From assembly GCF_000425065.1 (NCBI RefSeq), contig NZ_AULB01000042.1, positions 1 through 53,241 of the forward strand: DNA of 53,241 bases, in the 5' to 3' direction. Both the position numbers and the translations under genes were made by a program. Positions 32,537 through 40,428 of this stretch are shown in pieces (the stretch's first letter is position 1; the number at the start of each line of letters is the position of its first letter). The stretch is from Actinomadura rifamycini DSM 43936 (GTDB lineage: Bacteria > Actinomycetota > Actinomycetes > Streptosporangiales > Streptosporangiaceae). The notes beneath the pieces were generated by a model. It did no database searches. It was not told the origin of the DNA and worked only from the letters and a program-made list of their open reading frames with translations.

Positions 32537-32569
32537 ATGAAGGGATACCCCGGCCCATGGCCACGGTGA
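32537..32569 (+). CDS. 10-codon leader ORF overlapping the second ECF sigma start
   Basis: Reads MKGYPGPWPR. GGAGG lies five bases upstream. Its stop TGA shares GTGA (32566-32569) with a GTG codon in the sigma reading frame. The only other sigma start candidate, ATG 32557, has no ribosome binding site and lies inside this ORF. The arrangement copies that of the first ECF gene, including a Pro-Gly-Pro near the end of the peptide. Confidence 0.6.
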   Translation: MKGYPGPWPR

Positions 32570-33132
32570 GCCCCGCGAGGGACGGACGGGACGACGCGCG
32601 GATCGTCGCGGCGTCCCTCGACGACCCCGAGGCGTTCGGCGAGCTGTTCCGCCGGTACGGGCCCCGGATCCACGCGTACGTCCGCCGGCGGCTCGGGCCC
32701 GTCCTGGCCGACGACCTGCTGTCGGAGACGTTCGCGACCGCGTTCCGGCAGCGGGAGCGGTTCGACGGCCGCGCCGAGTTCGGCGCCTGGCTGTGGGGCA
32801 TCGCGAGCAACCTGATCGCGCGGCACCACCGGCAGGAGACGCGGATGTACCGCGCGTTCGCCCGCACCGGCGTCGACCCGGCGGAGGACGGCGTCGCCGA
32901 ACGGGCGAGCGAGCGCGCGACGGCGGCCGCCCTCGGACCGGCCATGGCGAAGGCGCTCGCGTCGCTGACCGTGAAGGAGCGCGGCCCCATGCTGCTGCTG
33001 GCCTGGGGCGAGATGTCGTACCCGGAGATCGCGGCGGCGCTCGACCTGCCGCTCGGAACGGTCAAGGCCCGCATCCACCGGGCCCGCAAGAAGCTCCGCA
33101 AAGCCCTCCCGGAGGAGAAGAACCATGGATGA
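32566..33132 (+). CDS. ECF sigma factor, second CU044_5270-linked module
   Basis: 188 aa from GTG 32566 (ATG 32557 adds three residues). Region 2 at about 10-85: DDARIVAASLDDPEAFGELF, DDLLSETFATAFRQRERFD and GAWLWGIASNLIARHHRQE. Region 4 at 125-180: LTVKERGPMLLLAWGEMSYPEIAAALDLPLGTVKARIHRARKKL in blocks. The protein is a paralogue of the other ECF factor in the window, and both overlap their partner gene by the same eight bases. The leader ORF probably sets its translation. Confidence 0.9.
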   Translation: MSPARDGRDDARIVAASLDDPEAFGELFRRYGPRIHAYVRRRLGPVLADDLLSETFATAFRQRERFDGRAEFGAWLWGIASNLIARHHRQETRMYRAFARTGVDPAEDGVAERASERATAAALGPAMAKALASLTVKERGPMLLLAWGEMSYPEIAAALDLPLGTVKARIHRARKKLRKALPEEKNHG

Positions 33133-34318
33133 GATCGACGCCCTGCGCGGCATGCGGACGGCGCTCGCCGAGGAGGAGTCCCCCGAGGCGCTCGCCGCGC
33201 GCATCGACTGGCGGACCGACCGGCGGGCCGCGCCGCCGAAGCCGGAACGGCGCCGGCCGCGCTTCGCGCTCCCGCTGGTGGGCGTGGTCGCGGCCGGCGC
33301 GGCGGCCGCGGCGGCCGTGGCGCTCGTCCCGGACGGCGGGGGCGGCGGCGAGGTCCGCGCGGAGCCGGGGAACGTGCTGCTGGTGGCCGCGGACAACGCG
33401 CAGAAGGCGCCGACCGGGAAGTACTGGCACGCCGAATGGGTGCTGGGCGACGTCTACACGGTCGGGAAGACGGCGGAGAACCACTACAAGGTCGATTCGC
33501 GGCAGCGGCTCATCAGCTGGGTCGGCCCCGACGGCAAGGAGCGTGCGGGGAGGCAGGAGGAGACCGACCGTCCGCTGACGGACGAGGACATGCGGAAGTG
33601 GCGGGCGGCGGGGTCCCCCGAGTGGCTGGACGTGCCCGACCCCGTAGGGCCCGGGCAGATCGGCCTGTGGATGGCGGAGCCGGAGTCGCGCCAGCTGTTC
33701 CCATGGGACCTCTACGAGGGTGCGTTCGGCCTGTCCGTCCAGGAGATCGAGAGCATGCCGACGGAGGCGGGGGCGCTGAAGAACACGCTGCTCGGTCTGA
33801 AGGGCAACTGGCACGCGTACACGTCCGGTGACACCGGGAAGGAGCCGATCCGGGCCCTGGAGGGCGCGGAGCGCGTCCGGGCGTTGAGCGAGGTGGCGGG
33901 GACGCTGCTGTCGAGCGCCCCGGCGCCGCCGAAGGTGCGTGCGGCGGCGTTCCGGATGCTCGCCGACCTGCCGGGAGTCGAGGTCGGGGGCGAGGCGGCC
34001 GACCGGATGGGGCGCAAGGGGACCGTGGTCTCGCTGCCACTGGAGACGACCATGCCGCTGGGCCTGTACACCGCGCCGAAGCAGCTCGGCACCTACGAAC
34101 GGCAGTTCATCGTCGACCCGGCGAAGGGCGCCCTGCTGGAGATCCGGGACGTGGTGGCCACGCCGCCGAAGGGGTCCCGGACGCTCCCGCCGGGGGACGA
34201 CGGCAAGCCCCGCAGCCTCCGGGCCGAGAACATGCCCGACCGGTTCCACAAGCCCGGTGAGCTGGCCGGATACCAGCTCTTCACCGTGGCCGAATGGACG
34301 GACGAACGCCCGGAGTGA
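33125..34318 (+). CDS. CU044_5270-type membrane protein, putative ECF regulator
   Basis: 397 aa, about 100 residues longer than its paralogue. Cytoplasmic N-terminus MDEIDALRGMRTALAEEE, basic stretch, one membrane helix (about 55-75), then an extracytoplasmic domain with NVLLVAADNAQKAPTGKYWH, LTDEDMRKWRAAGSPEWLD, IESMPTEAGALKNTLLG, PPKVRAAAFRMLADLPGVEV and IVDPAKGALLEIRDVV. The shared blocks with the first partner protein (PPKVRAAA, a YW near the start and a late alanine-leucine strand) define the family. Probably the sensor or anti-sigma partner of the gene before it. A strong hairpin follows the stop. Confidence 0.85.
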   Translation: MDEIDALRGMRTALAEEESPEALAARIDWRTDRRAAPPKPERRRPRFALPLVGVVAAGAAAAAAVALVPDGGGGGEVRAEPGNVLLVAADNAQKAPTGKYWHAEWVLGDVYTVGKTAENHYKVDSRQRLISWVGPDGKERAGRQEETDRPLTDEDMRKWRAAGSPEWLDVPDPVGPGQIGLWMAEPESRQLFPWDLYEGAFGLSVQEIESMPTEAGALKNTLLGLKGNWHAYTSGDTGKEPIRALEGAERVRALSEVAGTLLSSAPAPPKVRAAAFRMLADLPGVEVGGEAADRMGRKGTVVSLPLETTMPLGLYTAPKQLGTYERQFIVDPAKGALLEIRDVVATPPKGSRTLPPGDDGKPRSLRAENMPDRFHKPGELAGYQLFTVAEWTDERPE

Positions 34319-34325
34319 GCGCCGC

Positions 34326-34365
34326 CCGGTCGGCCGTGCGGCCCTCCGGCCCTGCGGCCGACCGG
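34326..34365 (+). terminator. Hairpin terminator after the second ECF module
   Basis: CCGGTCGGCCG (34326-34336) and CGGCCGACCGG (34355-34365) are perfect 11-bp arms, and the 18-base loop can pair further. It begins seven bases after the stop codon. No T-tract. Confidence 0.7.
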
Positions 34366-34471
34366 AGGTTCGAGGTATGGCCCGCCCTACCGTGAAGAGT
34401 CGGTCTGGCCCTGATGCTTCGCGCCCTTCGATCACTTAGCGTTATCTCAGGTGACGGAACGGGGAGGACCG

Positions 34472-35683
34472 ATGAAAGCGCGGAACGTCTACACGCGGAC
34501 GACGGCGGTGGCGGCGGCAGCGGCCGCCGCCCTGGCCCTGGCGGCGGCGCCCGCCGACGCCCGGACGGCGGAGGGCTCCGCCCTCCAGCGCGATCTCGAC
34601 GCGCTGCGGAGAACCGGGGTGACCGGTACCTGGGCCGAGGCGACCGCCGGGCGGCGCACGCTGACCGCCCGCTCGGGCGTCGCCGACCTCGCCACCGGAC
34701 GTCCGGTGCCGCGCAACGCGCACTACCGGATCGGCAGCACCACCAAGACCTACGTCGCCGTGGTGGTCCTGCAACTGGTCGCCGAGGGCCGGATCGGCCT
34801 CGACGACACCGTGGAGCGGTGGCTGCCCGGCGTGGTCGCCGGCAACGGCAACGACGGGCGCAAGATCACAATCCGGCAGTTGCTGAGACACAACAGCGGC
34901 CTCCACGACTACATCCTCGACCAGCCGATGTACAAGGCCGCGGTCACCGAGGGGTACCGGGGCTTCGTCCGGGAGCGGTTCCGGACCCACCGCCCCGAGG
35001 AACTCGTGGCGATGGCCATGGGGCACCGCCCCCACTGGATCCCCGAGGGGCCGGACGAGCAGCGCTGGTCGTACTCCAACACCAACTACATCCTCGCCGG
35101 AATGATCATCGAGAAGGCGACCGGGCGCGACTGGAAGGAGGAGGTGCGCACCCGGATCACCGGGCCGCTGGGCCTGCGCCGCACCGCCGTCCCGTTGGAC
35201 CCGCGGCGCTTCCCCAGCCCGCACGCGACGGCCTACCAGCGCTTCCTCGACGACGACCGGCTGTACGACGTGACGCTCACCGCCGACGCGTACGCCGACG
35301 GCGGCCTGGTCGCCACCACCGGCGACGTCGGCCGGTTCTTCCGCGCCCTCATGCGCGGCGACCTGCTGCCCCCGGCGCAGATGGCCGAGATGAAGGAGAC
35401 CGTCCCGATGCGGGAACCGGGCGGCGCCGGGACGGTCGAGGGCCGGTACGGGCTCGGCCTCGAATGGAGCCCGCTGACCTGCGGCGGCGGCTACTGGCAC
35501 CACGGCGGCGACTCGCTCGGCGTCTCCAACCGCCTCGGAGTCGCCCCCGACGGCCGCCGCAGCGTCGTCGTGGCCATCTCCACCGAGACCCTCGACGAAC
35601 ACACCGAGACCACGAAGGACGCCGCCGCCGCCCGCCTCATCGACCGGGCCCTGTGCGCCCCCACCGGAGACCGCTCCTCGTGA
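34472..35683 (+). CDS. Secreted serine hydrolase (class C beta-lactamase/DD-peptidase fold)
   Basis: 403 aa from ATG 34472, behind GGGGAGG. A signal peptide with a long Ala run is cleaved around residue 30 (ADA-RT). The three active-site motifs of the beta-lactamase/transpeptidase fold are present: STTK (Ser89, Lys92), YSN (201-203) and HHGG near residue 347 in place of the KTG triad. This is the D-alanyl-D-alanine carboxypeptidase/serine-esterase type common in actinomycetes (like Streptomyces R61). It acts outside the cell on peptides or esters; beta-lactam hydrolysis cannot be assumed. Confidence 0.9.
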   Translation: MKARNVYTRTTAVAAAAAAALALAAAPADARTAEGSALQRDLDALRRTGVTGTWAEATAGRRTLTARSGVADLATGRPVPRNAHYRIGSTTKTYVAVVVLQLVAEGRIGLDDTVERWLPGVVAGNGNDGRKITIRQLLRHNSGLHDYILDQPMYKAAVTEGYRGFVRERFRTHRPEELVAMAMGHRPHWIPEGPDEQRWSYSNTNYILAGMIIEKATGRDWKEEVRTRITGPLGLRRTAVPLDPRRFPSPHATAYQRFLDDDRLYDVTLTADAYADGGLVATTGDVGRFFRALMRGDLLPPAQMAEMKETVPMREPGGAGTVEGRYGLGLEWSPLTCGGGYWHHGGDSLGVSNRLGVAPDGRRSVVVAISTETLDEHTETTKDAAAARLIDRALCAPTGDRSS

Positions 35684-35741
35684 CGCCCCATGGCCGGGCC
35701 CACGCCTCCCGACCCAACGGAGCACCACGCGCTCACAGGCT

Positions 35742-35903
35742 GTGAGCCCAGCGGTGGAGTTCGACGGCGGCGCGGGCATCGGCACCTTCCTCGCGTGGCA
35801 CGTCGCCTCCCGCGTGTTCCCGCCCCGGTACGAAGTGGGCGCGGCCGTCCTGGTGGGACGGCCGCGCCCGGTCGGCGGAACTCGGGGGCTTGCGGGGTGG
35901 TGA
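35742..35903 (+). pseudogene. Possible gene remnant
   Basis: A 53-codon frame (GTG start, no ribosome binding site) has strongly G/C-ending codons in its first 30 codons, reading VEFDGGAGIGTFLAWHVASR, then runs into the terminator hairpin. The coding-like part is too short for a family call. It may be the leftover of a deleted gene, or chance. Confidence 0.2.
35837..35869. terminator. 14-bp hairpin between convergent genes
   Basis: GGGCGCGGCCGTCC (35837-35850) pairs perfectly with GGACGGCCGCGCCC (35856-35869) over a five-base loop. It separates the serine hydrolase from the MFS gene coming the other way. A second small hairpin, GAAGACG-GA-CGTCTTC, lies at 35902-35917. Confidence 0.8.
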
Positions 35904-35940
35904 AGACGGACGTCTTCGCCTTGACCCGGGTCCTGCGTAG

Positions 35941-37392
35941 CTATTCGTTGTTGCCGGTCGCCGGGGTTCGGGGGGTGGGGCGTGCGCGGATGAGGAGGGC
36001 GATCGCGGCGCTGAGCAGGACGAGCGCCGTGACGAAGAGCCAGCCGTTCTCGAAGGTGTCGCGGGCGCCCGCGGTGTGGACGTCCGCGGTGGTGCGGGTG
36101 CCGAGGATCGCCACGAGGCCGGCGACCCCGAGGGCGTAGCCGGTCTGGCGGGCGGTGTTGACGATGGCGCTGCCCGTGGCAGCCTGGGCCGGGGCGAGGT
36201 CGGCGGTGGCGGTGCCGAGGAGGGTGGGCATCGCGATGCCGATACCGACGCCGATGACGATCCAGCCGGGGAGGACGTCGGTCGCGTAGTGGGTCGCGCC
36301 CTGGACGGCCAGGAGCAGCGACCCCGCGGCGAAGACCGCCAGTCCGACCGCGATGACGAACCTCGCCGGCACGTCCCTCGCCCAGCGCTGGGTGAGGGCC
36401 GCGAAGAGCGGCACGGCCAGCGGACCGGGCAGCAGCGCCAGTCCGGCCTGCAGCGGGTCGTAGCCGGCCGCGGTCTCCAGCCAGAGCGAGACGCCGAGGA
36501 AGACGGCGCTGAAGGCGCCGGTGAAAAGGAGGGTCGCGACGTTGGCGATGGTGAAGCTGGGCACGCGGAACAGCCGCGGGGGCATGACCGGCTCCGGATG
36601 GGTGCGAATGCGGTGGAGCAGCACCAGCACGGCCAGCACGGTGATCGCGGCGGCGAGGAGCGTTCCGGGGGCGAGCCAGCCCCGGTCTTCGGCCTTGACC
36701 AAGCCCAGTGACAGGGCGCCCACCGCGGCGGCGATGGCCAGCGCCCCGACCGGGTCGGGGACCCGCGTGCGTGCGGCCGGCGGGGATGTCGGGAGGAGGC
36801 GTGCGGCCATCACGAACGCGACCAGGCCGATGGGGAGGTTGAGCAGGAACGCCCAGCGCCACGAGCTCTGGGCCAGGAGCCCGCCGATGACCGGGCCGGC
36901 CGCACCCGCGAAGGAGGAGCTCGTGGCCCAGATCTTCACGGCGCCGGCGCGGCGCGCCTCGGGCAGGACGCTCAGGATCAACCCCAGGCTGGCCGGGGTC
37001 AGCACCGCGGCGCCGACGGCCTGGGCGACCCGGAAGGCGATGAGGAACTCCAGCGTGGGCGCGGCGGCGCAACCGACGCTCGCGATCGTGAACAGTCCGA
37101 GGCCGACGAGGAATCCCTGCTTGCGGCCGTACCTGTCCGCGAGGCTCCCGGCCGGGATCAGGCAGGCCGCGTAGACGACGGTGTAGGCGTTGAGGATCCA
37201 GCTGAGCCCCGCCAGGGAGGAACCGGAGTAGGTCTCGCCGATCGACCCGAGGGCGACGTTCACGATGAACAGGTCGAGCATCGTCATGAACGCCGCCGTG
37301 CACAGCAGCACGATGGTCCAGGTGGCCGCGTGCTCCGGGACCTCGGCCGTCGGCGCGGGGGCGCCGCTCGACGCGGGCGCGCGGGTGCTCAC
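35941..37392 (-). CDS. MFS exporter (DHA2, EmrB/QacA type)
   Basis: 483 aa with 14 predicted membrane helices. Motif A-like loop GSLADRYGRKQGFLVGL follows helix 2; motif D-like FMTMLDLFIVNVALGSIGE lies in helix 1; the motif C-like GAAGPVIGGLLAQSSWRWAF marks an antiporter. It should export drugs or toxic metabolites using the proton gradient. Its GTG start shares GTGA with the stop of a 61-codon upstream ORF and has only a weak ribosome binding site, so translation is probably coupled. A divergent HxlR regulator likely controls it. Confidence 0.9.
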   Translation of the reverse strand: MSTRAPASSGAPAPTAEVPEHAATWTIVLLCTAAFMTMLDLFIVNVALGSIGETYSGSSLAGLSWILNAYTVVYAACLIPAGSLADRYGRKQGFLVGLGLFTIASVGCAAAPTLEFLIAFRVAQAVGAAVLTPASLGLILSVLPEARRAGAVKIWATSSSFAGAAGPVIGGLLAQSSWRWAFLLNLPIGLVAFVMAARLLPTSPPAARTRVPDPVGALAIAAAVGALSLGLVKAEDRGWLAPGTLLAAAITVLAVLVLLHRIRTHPEPVMPPRLFRVPSFTIANVATLLFTGAFSAVFLGVSLWLETAAGYDPLQAGLALLPGPLAVPLFAALTQRWARDVPARFVIAVGLAVFAAGSLLLAVQGATHYATDVLPGWIVIGVGIGIAMPTLLGTATADLAPAQAATGSAIVNTARQTGYALGVAGLVAILGTRTTADVHTAGARDTFENGWLFVTALVLLSAAIALLIRARPTPRTPATGNNE

Positions 37393-37574
37393 CGGCGGTC
37401 CAGCCTCTCGATGATGGCGGCGTCGGCGAGCCCGCCGGCCTCAAAGGCGTCGATGTCGTCGACGCTCAGGACTTCGGCGCGGCGGTCGACCGGATGGACG
37501 TCGGCGTGGGCGGCGCCTGGCTTGCCCTTCGCCAAGGGGGTGCGGACCGCATCGGTGATCACGGCAGCGGGCAT
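37389..37574 (-). pseudogene. Chimeric remnant: thiolase N-terminus fused to another tail
   Basis: 61 codons, GGAGG five bases before the ATG. The first 30 residues (MPAAVITDAVRTPLAKGKPG) match the N-terminus of acetyl-CoA acetyltransferases. The rest (SVDDIDAFEAGGLADAAIIE) does not belong there and resembles the C-terminal helices of carboxymuconolactone decarboxylase/AhpD-like proteins. It looks like a deletion that joined two genes in frame. It is still in good translational context and may now serve mainly as a leader for the MFS gene. Confidence 0.5.
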
Positions 37575-37606
37575 GGCAACCTCCGGGGGGTAGGTTGGTA
37601 AATCAA

Positions 37607-37618
37607 ACTGACGTCAGT
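37607..37618. promoter_or_regulatory. Perfect 12-bp palindrome, putative HxlR operator
   Basis: ACTGACGTCAGT lies midway between the divergent HxlR and MFS-side genes in the AT-rich part of the gap. A looser inverted repeat (AATCAAAC at 37601, GTTTGGATT at 37631) encloses it. The position fits a repressor controlling both directions. Confidence 0.6.
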
Positions 37619-37667
37619 GTGCAGTAGTCGGTTTGGATTCACAACTCACTGCCGCGAGAATGTGAGC

Positions 37668-38111
37668 ATGCCGACAGCACCCGCGGAGGAAACACCCAGG
37701 GACTGCACGATCGCCGACGCCCTCGAAGTCGTCGGGGACCGCTGGAGTCTGCTCGTGGTGCGCGAGCTCTTCTACGCCCAGCGGAGGTTCACCGAGATCG
37801 CCCGCAACACCGGCGCGCCCCGCGACATCCTCACCACACGGCTGAAGAAGCTGGTCGAGCACGGCGTGCTCGCCCGCGAGCAGTACAGCGAGCGGCCGGT
37901 CCGCTACGAGTACCGCCTCACCGACAAGGGCCGCGCCCTCTCACCCGTGCTGCTGACCCTGAAGCGGTGGGGCCACGAGCACGTCAGGCAGGAAGAGGAC
38001 CCCGTCCGGTTCGAGCACACCTGCGGGCACGAGTTCGTCGCCGAGGTGCACTGCACGGCGTGCGGCGACGCGCTCGGCCACGGGGAGCTCACCCTGGACC
38101 CCAAGCAGTAG
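37668..38111 (+). CDS. HxlR-family transcriptional regulator
   Basis: 147 aa. Winged-helix core at about 12-100: CTIADALEVVGDRWSLLVVRE with the conserved Cys at its start, FTEIARNTGAPRDILTTRL, KKLVEHGVLAREQYSERPVRYEYRLTDKG in blocks. Beyond the usual 110 residues it has a tail with HTCGHEF and HCTACGD, three Cys and two His that could bind a metal. HxlR proteins sense aldehydes or quinones through the N-terminal Cys. ATG 37668 is preferred, GTG 37662 is possible. Divergent from the MFS-remnant pair. Confidence 0.9.
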   Translation: MPTAPAEETPRDCTIADALEVVGDRWSLLVVRELFYAQRRFTEIARNTGAPRDILTTRLKKLVEHGVLAREQYSERPVRYEYRLTDKGRALSPVLLTLKRWGHEHVRQEEDPVRFEHTCGHEFVAEVHCTACGDALGHGELTLDPKQ

Positions 38112-38132
38112 GCGGCCGAGCGCCGCTCGGGA

Positions 38133-38978
38133 TCAGGCCGGGACCAGGGCGCGGGCGGCCATGTCGGGGTAGTCGGTGACGATGGCGTCGGCGCCGTACT
38201 TCACGAAGCGGGCCATGTCCTCGGGGTCGTTCACCGTCCAGACGGCGACGGCGAGGCCCGCGTCGTGGGCGTCGTCCACGAGCCCGGGCGTGGTGATCGC
38301 GTGCTCGGGGGACAGGGCGGTCGCGCCCGCGGCCGCCGCGGACGCGACGGGGTCGCGGGAGGGGAGGCCCGCGAGCCAGCGGGTGCCGGGGGCGAGCGTC
38401 TTGCGCTCGATGAGCGCGACCCGGCCGAACTCGCGCGGGGTCTCGGTGAGGACGCGCCAGTCGAAGGCGAGCAGGCGGCTGCGGGCGGCGAGCCCGGCGG
38501 TGCGCAGGACGTCCGCGACGGCGGCGACGAACCGCGCCACGTCGGCGTCCGGCCAGGACGGGTCGGTCTTGAGCTCCACGGCCAGCGCGGCGCCCGACGG
38601 GGCGACGAGGTCGCAGACCTCGGCGAGCGTCGGGATCCGCGTCCCCGGGGCCGCCCGCTGCGTGACGGCGAACGCGTCGGCCGTCCGGCGGGTGCCGGCG
38701 TCGAGGGTGCGGAGCTGCGCGAGGGTGAGGTCGCGGACGGCCTTCCCCACGTAGGGGAACGCCGGGTCGCCCGGGTGCGCGGGCGCGGTGTCGGCGAGCG
38801 TCACCGCCGACAGGACCTGGTCGTGGCCGAGGACGACGACACCGTCGGCCGACAGGCCCACATCGAGTTCGACGGCGTCGACGCCCAGGTCCAGCGCGTG
38901 CGCGAAACCGGGAAGGGTGTTCTCCGGAAGGAGGCCGCGGGCGCCGCGGTGGCCGTGCAGCTCGGCGGTACGGATCAC
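38133..38978 (-). CDS. Glycerophosphodiester phosphodiesterase
   Basis: 281 aa TIM-barrel GDPD enzyme that releases glycerol-3-phosphate from deacylated phospholipids. Landmarks: HGHRGARGLLPENTLPGF with the catalytic HRG, DAVELDVGLSADGVVVLGHD with metal ligands and second His, and the late AVAVWTVNDPEDMARFV and GADAIVTDYPD. No signal peptide is seen, so it acts in the cytoplasm. GTG 38978 lies eight bases after TACGGT, suggesting a leaderless start; TTG 38987 is an alternative. It lies 45 bases after purA on the same strand. Confidence 0.9.
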   Translation of the reverse strand: MIRTAELHGHRGARGLLPENTLPGFAHALDLGVDAVELDVGLSADGVVVLGHDQVLSAVTLADTAPAHPGDPAFPYVGKAVRDLTLAQLRTLDAGTRRTADAFAVTQRAAPGTRIPTLAEVCDLVAPSGAALAVELKTDPSWPDADVARFVAAVADVLRTAGLAARSRLLAFDWRVLTETPREFGRVALIERKTLAPGTRWLAGLPSRDPVASAAAAGATALSPEHAITTPGLVDDAHDAGLAVAVWTVNDPEDMARFVKYGADAIVTDYPDMAARALVPA

Positions 38979-39023
38979 GGTGAGCAACCGTACCCGCCGA
39001 ACCGCAATGGCCGGTGACGGGAG

Positions 39024-40307
39024 TCAGACGAGCGGGCGGAGCTGCAGTGTCTGGTCCCGGCCGGGGCCGACGCCGATCGCGGAGATCTGGGCGCCCGACA
39101 TCTCCTCCAGGGCCCGGACGTACGCCTGCGCGTTCTTCGGGAGGTCCTCGAAGGTCCGGGCGGCGGTGATGTCCTCGCGCCAGCCGTCCAGGTACTCGAG
39201 GATCGGCTTCGCGTGGTGGAAGTCGGTCTGCGTGGTGGGCAGCTCGTCGACCCGCTCGCCGTCCACGTCGTACGCGACGCAGACGGGGACGCGGTCCAGC
39301 CCGGACAGGACGTCCAGCTTCGTGAGGAAGTAGTCGGTGACGCCGTTGACGCGGGTGGCGTAGCGGGCGATGACGGCGTCGAACCAGCCGCAGCGGCGGT
39401 CGCGGCCGGTGGTGACGCCGTACTCCCCGCCGGTCTTGCGGAGGTACTCGCCCTGCTCGTCGAGCAGCTCCGTGGGGAACGGGCCCGAGCCGACGCGGGT
39501 GGTGTACGCCTTGAGGATGCCGATCACCCGGTTGATCTTCGTGGGGCCGACGCCGGAGCCCGCGCAGGCGCCGCCCGCGGTCGGGGACGACGACGTCACG
39601 AACGGGTACGTGCCGTGGTCGATGTCGAGGAGCGTGCCCTGCGCGCCCTCGAGCAGCACGACCTTGTCGTCGTCCAGGGCCTTGTTCAGGACGAGCGTGG
39701 TGTCGGTGACGAACGGGCGGAGCCGCTCCCCGTACGCGACGTACTCCTGGACGATCGGGCCGGTGTCGATGCGGCGCCGGTTGTACACCTTCGTGAGGAC
39801 CTGGTTCTTCTCGCGGAGCGCCAGGTCGAGCTTCTGCGTGAGGATGTTCGGGTCGAACAGGTCCTGGACGCGGATGCCCATCCGGTTGATCTTGTCGGCG
39901 TAGGCGGGGCCGATGCCGCGGCCGGTCGTGCCGATGCGGGCCTTGCCGAGGTAGCGCTCGGTGACCTTGTCGAGGGCCCGGTGGTGGGGCATGATCAGGT
40001 GCGCGTTGCCGGAGATGAGCAGGCGTTCGCAGCTCACGCCGCGGGCGCGCAGACCGTCGATCTCCTCCAGCAGGACGGCCGGGTCGATCACGACGCCGTT
40101 GCCGATCACGGGGACGACGTCGGGGGACAGCACCCCCGAGGGCAGCAGGTGCAGTGCGTAGCTCTTGTCGCCGATGACGACGGTGTGGCCCGCGTTGTTG
40201 CCGCCCTGGTAGCGGACGACGTAGTCGACGTCTCCGCCCAGCAGGTCGGTGGCCTTGCCCTTCCCTTCGTCTCCCCACTGAGCCCCGACCAGAACGATCG
40301 CCGGCAT
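39024..40307 (-). CDS. purA: Adenylosuccinate synthetase
   Basis: 427 aa, full length. It joins IMP and aspartate using GTP in AMP synthesis. Landmarks: VLVGAQWGDEGKGKATDLL-type P-loop at the N-terminus (GDEGKGK), NNAGHTVVIGDKSYALHLLP, TTGRGIGPAYADKINRMGIR, EGAQGTLLDIDHGTYPFVTS and GRDRRCGWFD. The start ATG 40307 has AAGGG about ten bases upstream. It works with PurB, coded 14 kb away in the window. A terminator from the LuxR gene precedes it. Confidence 0.96.
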   Translation of the reverse strand: MPAIVLVGAQWGDEGKGKATDLLGGDVDYVVRYQGGNNAGHTVVIGDKSYALHLLPSGVLSPDVVPVIGNGVVIDPAVLLEEIDGLRARGVSCERLLISGNAHLIMPHHRALDKVTERYLGKARIGTTGRGIGPAYADKINRMGIRVQDLFDPNILTQKLDLALREKNQVLTKVYNRRRIDTGPIVQEYVAYGERLRPFVTDTTLVLNKALDDDKVVLLEGAQGTLLDIDHGTYPFVTSSSPTAGGACAGSGVGPTKINRVIGILKAYTTRVGSGPFPTELLDEQGEYLRKTGGEYGVTTGRDRRCGWFDAVIARYATRVNGVTDYFLTKLDVLSGLDRVPVCVAYDVDGERVDELPTTQTDFHHAKPILEYLDGWREDITAARTFEDLPKNAQAYVRALEEMSGAQISAIGVGPGRDQTLQLRPLV

Positions 40308-40332
40308 GAAGATTCACCCTTCCCACGACGAA

Positions 40333-40364
40333 AGGCCCCTGAATCGCAAGTGCGAAAGGGGCCT
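40333..40364 (-). terminator. Terminator between luxR-type gene and purA
   Basis: AGGCCCCT and AGGGGCCT form an 8-bp stem over a 16-base loop, with short A/T runs on both sides (AAAGG on the left, CTT on the right). On the minus strand it follows the LuxR gene stop at 40429 and precedes purA. Confidence 0.6.
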
Positions 40365-40428
40365 CTTGCGGTCAGATCGTACCCGCATGCGGGCGCCGAG
40401 AAAACCCCGGGCCGGGCGGCGACCCTGG

